This document shows, in pieces, positions 1 to 6,877 of a DNA stretch of 6,963 nt. Where the stretch lies: NCBI GenBank assembly GCA_030606385.1, contig JAUWGN010000054.1:1-6963 (forward strand). Reading direction: 5' to 3'. Under the pieces are notes generated by a model. That model ran no database searches. It was given only the letters and a program-made list of their open reading frames with translations, and was not told where the DNA came from. The DNA comes from Dehalococcoidia bacterium (GTDB taxonomy: Bacteria; Chloroflexota; Dehalococcoidia; GIF9; AB-539-J10). The position numbers and the translations under genes are program-made. Position 1 is the stretch's first letter. Each line of letters opens with the position of its first letter.

Positions 1-386
1 ATGACTCCCTCCAAGTTTCGAGGCGTGACATCGAGGAGGAGACTGATCGGGCTGGGCACAAGCTTGGTAAACCAGATATGGGCAATCGGTGCTGCTAACT
101 CGATAATCCCCATGCGCTCCCTTCGCATACTAGATGGACCAACTTCAACACCGCATTTTTCACAGATGACGCCTTTGTACCGTACCTTTTTATATCGCCC
201 ACAATGACACTCATAGTCTTTGACGGGACCAAAAATCTTCTCACAGAATAAGCCGTGCCTCTCTGGCTTTAATGTGCGGTAATTTATGGTCTCCGCCTTA
301 GTTACTTCGCCATGAGACCAACTCCTGATCTGCTCTGGCGAGGCAAGGCTTATCCTAATAGCGTCAAAATCATCAAAATCAGACAT
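1..386 (-). CDS. rpoC: RNA polymerase subunit beta' (RpoC), N-terminal part, cut by left window edge
   Basis: This is the first 128 codons of the beta' subunit, which with beta forms the catalytic core of bacterial RNA polymerase. My translation begins MSDFDDFDAIRISLASPEQI and matches the usual RpoC start. The beta' zinc-binding domain follows: C60 and C62 (ECHCGRYKKVRYKG) pair with C75 and C78 (CEKCG), so all four zinc ligands are present. After it comes the conserved stretch around AAPIAHIWF (98-106) and LLLDVTPRNLEGV (116-128), where the window ends. The active-site NADFDGD motif, bridge helix and trigger loop lie beyond the edge. The ATG at 384-386 is preceded by a GAGG Shine-Dalgarno. 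It follows rpoB by 21 bases on the same strand, so the two are almost certainly co-transcribed from the rpoB promoter. Nothing in the visible part suggests damage; the truncation is only the window boundary. Confidence 0.98.
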   Translation of the reverse strand, partial: MSDFDDFDAIRISLASPEQIRSWSHGEVTKAETINYRTLKPERHGLFCEKIFGPVKDYECHCGRYKKVRYKGVICEKCGVEVGPSSMRRERMGIIELAAPIAHIWFTKLVPSPISLLLDVTPRNLEGV

Positions 387-397
387 TTCTTTTTATA

Positions 398-401
398 CCT
401 C
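398..401 (-). promoter_or_regulatory. Shine-Dalgarno of rpoC
   Basis: GAGG on the minus strand lies 11 bases before the rpoC ATG, inside the 21-base rpoB-rpoC gap. The gap has no room for a terminator and no visible promoter, which fits a single rpoB-rpoC transcript. Confidence 0.65.
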
Positions 402-407
402 GATTTC

Positions 408-3400
408 TTATTCCGGCTTTGAATCTTCCGAAGTGTCCACTGTAGAGAAGCTTGTCTGCTTCCTTCCTTCATTAAGCAACTCCACGGCAAGGCTTAAGCT
501 ACGCAGTTCCATAAACAGCACCTTACATGCTTCGGGGATGCCAGGATGGTGAACATCTTCGCCTTTAACGATAGCCTCGTAAGCTTTAGAGCGACCAACA
601 ATGTCATCCGATTTTATACTAAGCATTTCTTGAAGTGTATAAGCTGCACCGTGACCTTCCAACGCCCACACCTCCATTTCCCCGAAGCGCTGACCTCCAA
701 ATCGAGCTTTCCCGCCTAAAGGTTGTTGGGTGACAAGCGAATATGGTCCGGTAGAGCGAGCATGCACCTTGTCTGAAACAAGGTGTATCAACTTCATCAT
801 ATAAACAACACCAACAGTCACAGCTTGGTGAAAAGACTTCCCAGTTCGGCCATCTCTGAGCTCCATTTTCCCAAAGGTAGGTGGATAAACTCTTCGTTCT
901 TTGTAAATCTTCTGCACTTCTCGTTCCAATTCACCCCCACTCAAATCCCGAGAATTTATGCCCAAATCTTCAAGCCATAAACGCAAAGCAGCTTCTCTTG
1001 CCTTTCCTTTATGTTTCCCAGCGATCACTTCCTCTATCTCTCCCCTATCAAGTCCTCGAGCAGTGAGCCAAGCATCAATTTCCTCAAAATCAGCTACCCC
1101 TCCGGTCAAGCCATCTTGATATAGAGAGACAGCACCAGCTTTCCATGCTATCCAAGACATGGCTAAATAATCTTCAATCCCGGCAATGTCAATTCCATCA
1201 AAAATGGGGTTAACCACTTTGAAGCCCAAGATGCGAGCTGCCCAGCCTAAATGAGCTTCCAAAACCTGTCCAATATTCATTCGAGATGGAACACCTAGAG
1301 GATTAAGGACAATATCTACAGGTGTGCCATCAGATAAGTAAGGCATATCTTCTTCAGGCAATATGATCGAAACAATGCCTTTATTGCCATGCCTGCCTGA
1401 CATTTTATCGCCCACTGATAGCTTGCGTTTCTGCGCAACCCATACCCATATAATCTTATTTACTCCGATTGGCATTTCGGCATGGATACCGCGAGAGCGT
1501 ACCTTTATATCGATCACCTTCCCCTCCTCACCAGCCGGCACTCTAAGAGAACTATCCTTCACCTGGCGTGTCTTTTCCCCGAATATCGCTCTTAGTAACT
1601 TCTCCTCCGCGGAAGGCTCAGTCTCGCCCTTAGGGGTAATTTTCCCTACCAATATATCATTGGAACTTACTTCAGCTCCTATGCGTATAATGCCCTGCTC
1701 ATCAAGCTCGCTAAGGCTTTCTTCACTTACATTTGGTATATCTCTGGTAATCTCTTCAGGACCAAGCTTCGTGTCACGCGCCTCAATTTCATGTTTCTCT
1801 ATATGAATAGAGGTGAAAACATCGTCTGTGACTAGCCTTTTACTAATAACAATGGCATCCTCAAAATTATATCCTCGCCAACTCATAAAGGCACAAACAG
1901 CATTTTGCCCCAAAGCAAGCTCCCCTCCCTCCATCGCACAACTATTAACGAGTGACTGTCCCTTCTTAACCTTGTCCCCCTTACTTACTACGGAACACTG
2001 GTTAATGCACGTTCCTTGATTGGTTCTAACAAACTTGTTCAACTCATAAACATGCTCTTTGTTTTTCTCATCCTTAATTATGATTTGCGAACTAGTGGCT
2101 GAAGTCACTACGCCATCACAGGGAGAAAATATTGCCTCTGCACTGTATTTAGCTACCTCTTTTTCCATACCTGTGGCCACCAAGGGGGCTTGGGGAAATA
2201 ACAAAGGCACAGCTTGGCGTTGCATGTTACACCCCATTAAAGCCCGATTGGCATCATCGTGTTCCAGAAATGGAATAAGAGAGGCAGCAACACTGAATAT
2301 CTGTTTGGGAGAGACATCCATAAAATCTACCTTATCAACAGATCCCTTAAAATATTTGCTACCTTTCTTAACTTCAACCCTTTGCTGGATAAACTCACTC
2401 CTGCTATTAACAGGAGCATTAGCCTGAGCAACAGCATATTGTTCCTCTTCATCAGCAGTCAAGCGAGTAATCTGCTCAGAAACAAAGGGGACTATTTTAA
2501 CTGTTTGTATGGGGAGAGAGGCAAGCTTATCAGCGATTCCCTTAGTGATCAATGTACCTGAGTGAATTACAACCTTACCACTATGGTCTGTCACATCCTC
2601 CCGTATTGTTCTTCCCAACAACTCATCTTCAATATTTGGAACCTCATGAATGACCTTACGGTAGGGGGTCTCTATAAAACCGTACTTATTTACCGAGGCG
2701 TAAGTAGCTAACGAACCAATGAGTCCGATGTTTGGTCCCTCCGGTGTCTCTATAGGACAAATACGGCCATAATGTGAATGATGCACATCTCGAACTTCAA
2801 AGCCAGCCTGTTCCCTCGATAACCCTCCAGGCCCCATGGCAGAGAGACGCCGTTTATGAGTTAGTTCAGCCAATGGATTAGTTTGATCCATGAATTGAGA
2901 TAGCTGCGACCTGCCAAAGAACTCCCTCATAGTGGCTACTATCGGCCGAATGTTAATTAACGAGGCTGGAGTCGCTTCCTCAGGACCAAGAATGCTCATC
3001 CTTTCCTTGATAGCTTTCTCTAACCGCAGTAACCCAATCTGAAATTGCCTCTGTATTAGGGCACCTACTGTTTGTGCCCGCCGATTGCCAAGGTGATCGA
3101 TGTCATCAGGGATATCTTCATGCTTATTGATCAAGATAATATGACGGACTATTCCCACCAGATCTTCAGGGGTCAAGCCAAGCTGCTCTTGAGCAAGGTC
3201 AAGTCCTAATTTCTTATTAAGCTTGTAGCGACCTATTTTCCCCAAGCTATAACGCCGTGGATTGAACAAAAAGTTATTCAGCAATGCTTGAGCACTCTCA
3301 AGGCTAGGAGGATCACCAGAAGAAAATTTACGGTAAATATCAACCAAGGCATCAGCTCTAGTCCTAATCAAAGGATCTCGCTCTATTGTGGAGCGAATGA

Positions 3401-4064
3401 ATGAATGATCAGGCAAATTATCTACATCTCGGAATTCGTTAATTAGCTTTTCGTCAGTTTCAAAACCTATAGCACGCAATAAAGTGGTGACAACCATTTT
3501 CCTCTTCCCACCTAACCTTACTGAGATAACATTACTGCTGGAGGTCTCAAAATCAAGCCACGAGCCATGCTCAGCAACAAGCTTGGCAAAGCATAACTCA
3601 CGCCCACTAGTAGGATCCTTCTGTAAAGTGAAATAAACGCCAGGAAAGCGGCTCAGTTGGCTTACTACTACCCGTTCCACTCCAGAAATAATAAAAGTCC
3701 CTCTATTAGTCATTAGCGGAAAATCGCCAAAGAATAATTCCTGTTGCTTAATTTCTCCCGTCTCCTTGACTATTAGCTGAACGGTGACATTGAGAGGAGA
3801 AGAATAGGTTATGCCTTGCGCAAGACACTCTTCAGCAGAGTGTTTGGGTTCACTGAACTCGTAACTACCAAAGTGTAGCTCCAATTTATTACGCGTATAG
3901 TCCAAGATAGGGGAAATTTCCTCAAAAAACCCCTTCAAACCCTCTTCCTGGAAACAACGAAACGAATCAAACTGAACCCGAATAAGAGGAGAAACCTCAA
4001 CAACCTCGGGAAGTTTAGCAAAGGACTTTGTTAAATTATATCTAGGCATCGACAATACAGGCAC
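408..4064 (-). CDS. rpoB: RNA polymerase subunit beta (RpoB), complete
   Basis: Complete beta subunit, 1218 residues (E. coli 1342; shorter because some lineage-specific insertions are absent). Visible in order: protrusion/lobe region with MTNRGTFIISGVERVVVSQL (118-137); rifampicin-region core FFGRSQLSQFMDQ (382-394) and THKRRLSAMGPGGL (402-415); HYGRICPIETPEGPNIGLIG (431-450); active-centre region GYNFEDAIV (731-739) with the conserved acidic pair E735/D736; TPKGETEP and EEKLLRAIFGEK before the flap; GDKMSGRHGNKG (885-896) with the two active-centre lysines K887 and K895; C-terminal clamp region HARSTGPYSLVTQQPLGGKA (1101-1120) and FGGQRFGEMEVWALEG (1122-1137). The start chosen is GTG, because AAGGAG sits 8 bases upstream; an in-frame ATG five codons later has no such support. 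Two points are unusual: Met410 where E. coli has Leu533, and about 113 residues between FDG (955-957) and DGRTG (1071-1075), roughly 90 more than I recall in E. coli. Confidence 0.99.
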   Translation of the reverse strand: MPVLSMPRYNLTKSFAKLPEVVEVSPLIRVQFDSFRCFQEEGLKGFFEEISPILDYTRNKLELHFGSYEFSEPKHSAEECLAQGITYSSPLNVTVQLIVKETGEIKQQELFFGDFPLMTNRGTFIISGVERVVVSQLSRFPGVYFTLQKDPTSGRELCFAKLVAEHGSWLDFETSSSNVISVRLGGKRKMVVTTLLRAIGFETDEKLINEFRDVDNLPDHSFIRSTIERDPLIRTRADALVDIYRKFSSGDPPSLESAQALLNNFLFNPRRYSLGKIGRYKLNKKLGLDLAQEQLGLTPEDLVGIVRHIILINKHEDIPDDIDHLGNRRAQTVGALIQRQFQIGLLRLEKAIKERMSILGPEEATPASLINIRPIVATMREFFGRSQLSQFMDQTNPLAELTHKRRLSAMGPGGLSREQAGFEVRDVHHSHYGRICPIETPEGPNIGLIGSLATYASVNKYGFIETPYRKVIHEVPNIEDELLGRTIREDVTDHSGKVVIHSGTLITKGIADKLASLPIQTVKIVPFVSEQITRLTADEEEQYAVAQANAPVNSRSEFIQQRVEVKKGSKYFKGSVDKVDFMDVSPKQIFSVAASLIPFLEHDDANRALMGCNMQRQAVPLLFPQAPLVATGMEKEVAKYSAEAIFSPCDGVVTSATSSQIIIKDEKNKEHVYELNKFVRTNQGTCINQCSVVSKGDKVKKGQSLVNSCAMEGGELALGQNAVCAFMSWRGYNFEDAIVISKRLVTDDVFTSIHIEKHEIEARDTKLGPEEITRDIPNVSEESLSELDEQGIIRIGAEVSSNDILVGKITPKGETEPSAEEKLLRAIFGEKTRQVKDSSLRVPAGEEGKVIDIKVRSRGIHAEMPIGVNKIIWVWVAQKRKLSVGDKMSGRHGNKGIVSIILPEEDMPYLSDGTPVDIVLNPLGVPSRMNIGQVLEAHLGWAARILGFKVVNPIFDGIDIAGIEDYLAMSWIAWKAGAVSLYQDGLTGGVADFEEIDAWLTARGLDRGEIEEVIAGKHKGKAREAALRLWLEDLGINSRDLSGGELEREVQKIYKERRVYPPTFGKMELRDGRTGKSFHQAVTVGVVYMMKLIHLVSDKVHARSTGPYSLVTQQPLGGKARFGGQRFGEMEVWALEGHGAAYTLQEMLSIKSDDIVGRSKAYEAIVKGEDVHHPGIPEACKVLFMELRSLSLAVELLNEGRKQTSFSTVDTSEDSKPE

Positions 4065-4072
4065 GATTCTTA

Positions 4073-4078
4073 CTCCTT
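4073..4078 (-). promoter_or_regulatory. Shine-Dalgarno deciding the GTG start of rpoB
   Basis: AAGGAG on the minus strand, 8 bases before GTG at 4062-4064. The spacing is ideal for the GTG and too long (23 bases) for the in-frame ATG at 4047-4049, so it settles the start as GTG. Confidence 0.85.
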
Positions 4079-4192
4079 AAAATAAAATCCAAAAAGCTAC
4101 CCTAAGGCATTCAAAGTGTTGTAATATATTTAGTGAGGGAATTTAGACCTGATAAAAATTGAAAGGCAAGAAGAAACATGAAACAAACTCAT

Positions 4193-4221
4193 AGTCTAGC
4201 ACCCTGAAAAATTTTTGTCAA
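4193..4221 (-). promoter_or_regulatory. Sigma-70-type promoter of rpoB-rpoC with extended -10
   Basis: On the minus strand, a perfect -35 TTGACA (4216-4221) is followed after exactly 17 bases by -10 TAGACT (4193-4198), which matches four of six consensus positions. A TG one base before the -10 (TGC-TAGACT) makes it an extended -10. The predicted transcript start is near 4186-4188, giving a leader of about 120 nt before the rpoB GTG. The spacer contains a self-complementary A5T5 tract, and a run of six G lies just upstream of the -35. The -35 ends 16 bases before the ATG of the divergent mutase gene, so the two divergent genes share a very compact control region. Confidence 0.75.
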
Positions 4222-4237
4222 GCCCCCCAGAAAAACT

Positions 4238-5665
4238 ATGATTGAACACACAATAAAATTTGGCACAGACGGATGGAGAGGAATTATAGCCGAAGACTTT
4301 ACCTTTAACAATGTGCGCATTTGCTCCCAAGGTATAGCTAATCACCTCACTAGAAACGGATTAAATCAAAAAGGACTGATCATTGGCTATGACACACGTT
4401 TTGCCTCCGAAGACTTTGCTGCCGCCGCTGCCGAGGTGATTGCTGGCAACGGTATTAAAACCCACTTATGCCTTAGACCAGCCCCCACACCAGTGATAAG
4501 CTACGCTGTTACCGCCGCTAAAGCTGCTGGGGCTATCATCATCACCGCAAGCCACAATCCAGGACAGTGGAATGGACTCAAATACAGGTCAAAGGAGGGC
4601 GCCAGTGTTTCAGACGAGGTCATTAGCAAGATAGAAAAAGAAATTGCCTCTGCTGCCCATAGTGGGGAAATCAAAAAAATTGCACTGGATAAGGCTTTGA
4701 AGAGAGGGTTGATAGATTATCTAGACCCTCGCCCTATCTACCTCGATAATCTAAAACAGCTTATTAATGTTGAAGATCTGCGTCGCCAGAAGTTGAACAT
4801 AATTGTCGACTCCATGTATGGGGCAGGAGCAGGATATTTTGAGACAATTCTCAAAGGCGGAAATGTGAAAATTACTGAAATTCATGCTGAGAGAAATCCT
4901 CTTTTCCCAAACATACAACCTGAACCTATCGCCAAAAACTTAACCAGACTTTCTCAACTGATAGTCGGGCAGAAGGCTGATATTGGGCTGGCTACCGATG
5001 GAGATGCTGACCGGATTGGTATCATAGATGAGAGGGGGACATTTCTAAACCAACATCAGGTCTTCGCTCTGCTATGTCTCTATTTATTGGAAGTTTGCGG
5101 TGAGCGAGGTCCTATGGTAAAGACACTGACCTCTACCAGCATGCTTTCCCGCCTCGGACAGATTTTCGGTGTTCCTGTCCACGAAACCCCTGTGGGATTC
5201 AAATATGTCGCTCCGCTAATGATACAAAAGAAAGCAATGATTGGCGGTGAGGAAAGCGGGGGCTATGGCTTCCGAGGGCATATTCCAGAGAGAGATGCCA
5301 TCCTAGCTGGACTTTACTTCCTCGATTTTATGGTCAAAACAGGCAAGACACCTTCCCAACTGCTCGATTATCTTTACAGTAAAGTTGGTCCTCATTACTA
5401 CGCCCGCACCGACTTTCACATCCCTAAAAGCAAACGCCAAACAATTTTTAATCGGCTTGCTTCGCTTTCCGTGAATACCATAGCTGACACAAAAGTAAGC
5501 AAGATAGACACCACCGATGGTTTTCGCTTTCTTCTCGATGACGAATCATGGCTGCTTATCAGATTTTCAGGCACAGAGCCATTGGTTCGCATTTATGCCG
5601 AAGCTGGAAGCCCTGAGAAAGTAACAAAACTACTGCAGGAAGGCAATAAGCTAGCAGGATTATGA
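4238..5665 (+). CDS. Phosphoglucomutase/phosphomannomutase family protein (alpha-D-phosphohexomutase)
   Basis: 475-residue cytosolic enzyme of the alpha-D-phosphohexomutase superfamily, which moves phosphate between C6 and C1 of hexoses through a phosphoserine. Every expected site is present: N-terminal GTDGWRG (9-15); catalytic loop TASHNP (103-108) with phosphoserine S105; metal-binding loop DGDADR (254-259) with D254, D256 and D258; sugar-specificity loop GGEESGG (336-342); C-terminal phosphate-binding loop RFSGTEPLVR (442-451). Length is normal for the four-domain fold. GTDGWRG and GEESGG argue against phosphoglucosamine mutase GlmM, which typically has GIRG and GEQSGH. Glucose versus mannose preference cannot be read from sequence alone; the neighbouring dual isomerase suggests both. 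The ATG start is forced, since GTDGWRG begins at residue 9 and the next Met is residue 193. It has no recognisable Shine-Dalgarno (preceding bases AGCCCCCCAGAAAAACT). It overlaps the next gene by four bases. Confidence 0.93.
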   Translation: MIEHTIKFGTDGWRGIIAEDFTFNNVRICSQGIANHLTRNGLNQKGLIIGYDTRFASEDFAAAAAEVIAGNGIKTHLCLRPAPTPVISYAVTAAKAAGAIIITASHNPGQWNGLKYRSKEGASVSDEVISKIEKEIASAAHSGEIKKIALDKALKRGLIDYLDPRPIYLDNLKQLINVEDLRRQKLNIIVDSMYGAGAGYFETILKGGNVKITEIHAERNPLFPNIQPEPIAKNLTRLSQLIVGQKADIGLATDGDADRIGIIDERGTFLNQHQVFALLCLYLLEVCGERGPMVKTLTSTSMLSRLGQIFGVPVHETPVGFKYVAPLMIQKKAMIGGEESGGYGFRGHIPERDAILAGLYFLDFMVKTGKTPSQLLDYLYSKVGPHYYARTDFHIPKSKRQTIFNRLASLSVNTIADTKVSKIDTTDGFRFLLDDESWLLIRFSGTEPLVRIYAEAGSPEKVTKLLQEGNKLAGL

Positions 5666-6726
5666 TAGACCTTGACGACTTGGAGATATACCAACACTAT
5701 GATCCCGATGGGATGCGAAATCACATCCACCAGCTGCCCCAGCAATTGCGAGAGGCATGGCAGAAAAGTAGCGAATTCATTTTGCCAGCCAATTTCGCCA
5801 GCATCGATAAGATAATCGTTTGCGGTATGGGTGGTTCAGCTATAGGCGCAGAATTACTAAGAAAATTCGCCTCTAGTTCAGCCAAGCCGGTTATCCTTGT
5901 TCACCGAGATTACGACTTGCCAGCTTCTGTTGATTCCAAAACTCTGATTATTGCCTCCAGTTACTCAGGAAACACGGAGGAGACGTTGTCCAGCTTCACT
6001 CAAGCCATGGATAAAGACTGCCCCAAAATGGCCATCACCACTGGTGGCAAACTAAAGGATTTAGCACAAACAAGACAGATTCCAATTTTCACCATAGATT
6101 ACGTCTGTCAACCCAGAGCGGCCTTGGGTTATAGCTTCATACCGTTAATATCACTGCTGGCAAGATTGGGATTTATAGAAGGTAAGTCAGCCTGGATAGA
6201 GGAAGCAGTCCAAACGCTTGAAGCACTTCTAGACAAACTAGCGGAAAATGTACCTACATCCCGCAATTCAGCCAAGCAGCTTGCTCAAAGGTTATTTGGC
6301 AAGCTGATAGTCATCTATGGCGCTGGTATCCTCTCCCCGGTAGCACAACGCTGGAAGGGACAATTCAACGAAAATAGCAAAACCTGGGCCTTTTATGAGA
6401 CTTTCTCTGAACTCAATCACAATTCTGTGGTTGGTTATGAATTCCCCAAGGAAATGGCAGATAACACATATGTAATTTTGCTTCGCTCACCATCCTTACA
6501 CCCAAGAATCCTGGCCCGTTATCAAATAACCAGTGAAATTCTACAGAAAGCCAAAGTCAAGCACGAGATTATCGATAGCCAGGGCAAAGACAAGCTGGCT
6601 CAAATGATGAGTCTTGTATTCCTCGGAGATTGGACAAGTTATTACTTAGCAATGCTGAATCAAGTTGACCCTACACCGGTGAAAGTGATCTCTTATTTAA
6701 AAGAGCGGCTTGCTAGCACGAAGTAA
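5662..6726 (+). CDS. Bifunctional phosphoglucose/phosphomannose isomerase (PGI/PMI)
   Basis: 354-residue SIS-fold isomerase predicted to interconvert fructose-6-P with both glucose-6-P and mannose-6-P. The N-terminal SIS domain shows GMGGSAIGAEL (55-65) and the phosphate-binding SSYSGNTEET (99-108). These are followed by TTGGKL (126-131) and PRAALGY (151-157). The second half carries FNENSK (235-240) and ELNHN (250-254), and the protein ends in DPTPVKVISYLK (336-347). By family knowledge from the Pyrobaculum enzyme, R152, E237, H253 and probably K347 are the catalytic residues; all are present. This pattern separates it from classical Pgi (about 550 residues) and from zinc-dependent ManA. Its ATG overlaps the mutase stop (ATGA), so translation is probably coupled and the two proteins likely act in sequence. 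There is no independent promoter. The stop codon lies only 9 bases from the 3' end of the convergent tRNA-Ser. Confidence 0.94.
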   Translation: MIDLDDLEIYQHYDPDGMRNHIHQLPQQLREAWQKSSEFILPANFASIDKIIVCGMGGSAIGAELLRKFASSSAKPVILVHRDYDLPASVDSKTLIIASSYSGNTEETLSSFTQAMDKDCPKMAITTGGKLKDLAQTRQIPIFTIDYVCQPRAALGYSFIPLISLLARLGFIEGKSAWIEEAVQTLEALLDKLAENVPTSRNSAKQLAQRLFGKLIVIYGAGILSPVAQRWKGQFNENSKTWAFYETFSELNHNSVVGYEFPKEMADNTYVILLRSPSLHPRILARYQITSEILQKAKVKHEIIDSQGKDKLAQMMSLVFLGDWTSYYLAMLNQVDPTPVKVISYLKERLASTK

Positions 6727-6735
6727 TTTAACTGG

Positions 6736-6827
6736 TGGCGGAGGGAGTGGGATTTGAACCCACGACCCCAATTTCTCAGGGTAACCGCTTAGCAGGCGGC
6801 CGCACTAGACCACTATGCGATCCCTCC
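6736..6827 (-). tRNA. trnS: tRNA-Ser (anticodon GCU), CCA encoded
   Basis: A complete 92-nt class II tRNA read on the minus strand. Acceptor stem GGAGGGA (6821-6827) pairs with TCCCTCC (6740-6746); discriminator base is G, and CCA (6736-6738) is encoded. The D stem is GCA/TGC with GTGG in its loop. Anticodon stem GCCGC/GCGGT closes loop CTGCTAA, with anticodon GCT at 6791-6793, reading Ser AGC/AGU. A 20-nt variable arm (6764-6783), with ACCC pairing GGGT, is the hallmark of tRNA-Ser. The T arm is GTGGG-TTCAAAT-CCCAC (6747-6763). Position 9 is C rather than the usual purine, a minor oddity. No terminator is visible between it and the convergent isomerase gene. Confidence 0.98.
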
Positions 6828-6868
6828 AGGTTATGGCAAGCCTGATTTATTATGCCAGATATAACCTG
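6827..6868 (+). repeat. Imperfect inverted repeat overlying the tRNA-Ser promoter
   Basis: CAGGTTAT (6827-6834) is the exact reverse complement of ATAACCTG (6861-6868). Inside it, GGCA (6835-6838) pairs with TGCC (6853-6856), leaving a 4-base bulge on one side and a loop of 14. The left arm starts on the first base of the tRNA gene; the right half covers most of the -10 and spacer of the tRNA promoter. No T-run follows on the plus strand, so it is not a standard terminator for the isomerase gene. Function is unknown, and chance is possible for an 8+4 pairing. Confidence 0.5.
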
Positions 6869-6877
6869 AACTGACAA
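6849..6877 (-). promoter_or_regulatory. Promoter of tRNA-Ser
   Basis: On the minus strand, TTGTCA (6872-6877; five of six consensus) is separated by exactly 17 bases from CATAAT (6849-6854; five of six). The predicted start near 6842 would leave a 5' leader of about 15 nt for RNase P to remove. The spacing equals that of the rpoB promoter at 4193-4221, which supports both calls. Confidence 0.7.

Noticed and set aside
1..207. Plus-strand open frame at the left edge
   Set aside because: It lies antisense to rpoC, whose zinc-finger translation is unmistakable; the plus-strand product resembles nothing and has no ribosome binding site.
1363..2561. Several plus-strand open frames of 68-147 codons inside rpoB
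   Set aside because: All are antisense to conserved RpoB sequence, are rich in Ser/Pro/Leu as expected of a shadow frame, and lack start signals.
4090..4112. Shared ATGCCTTAG in the rpoB leader (minus strand) and at 6907-6915 (plus strand)
   Set aside because: A single 9-base match with unrelated flanks is expected by chance in about 7 kb.
6690..6720. CTCTT...AAGAG hairpin near the isomerase 3' end as a terminator for the tRNA
   Set aside because: The stem is only five mostly A/T pairs, lies inside the coding sequence, and has no T-run; too weak for an intrinsic terminator.
6736..6827. tRNA-Ser as an integration site for a mobile element
   Set aside because: No integrase, no direct repeat of the tRNA 3' end and no change in gene character are visible; the downstream side is the intact isomerase gene.
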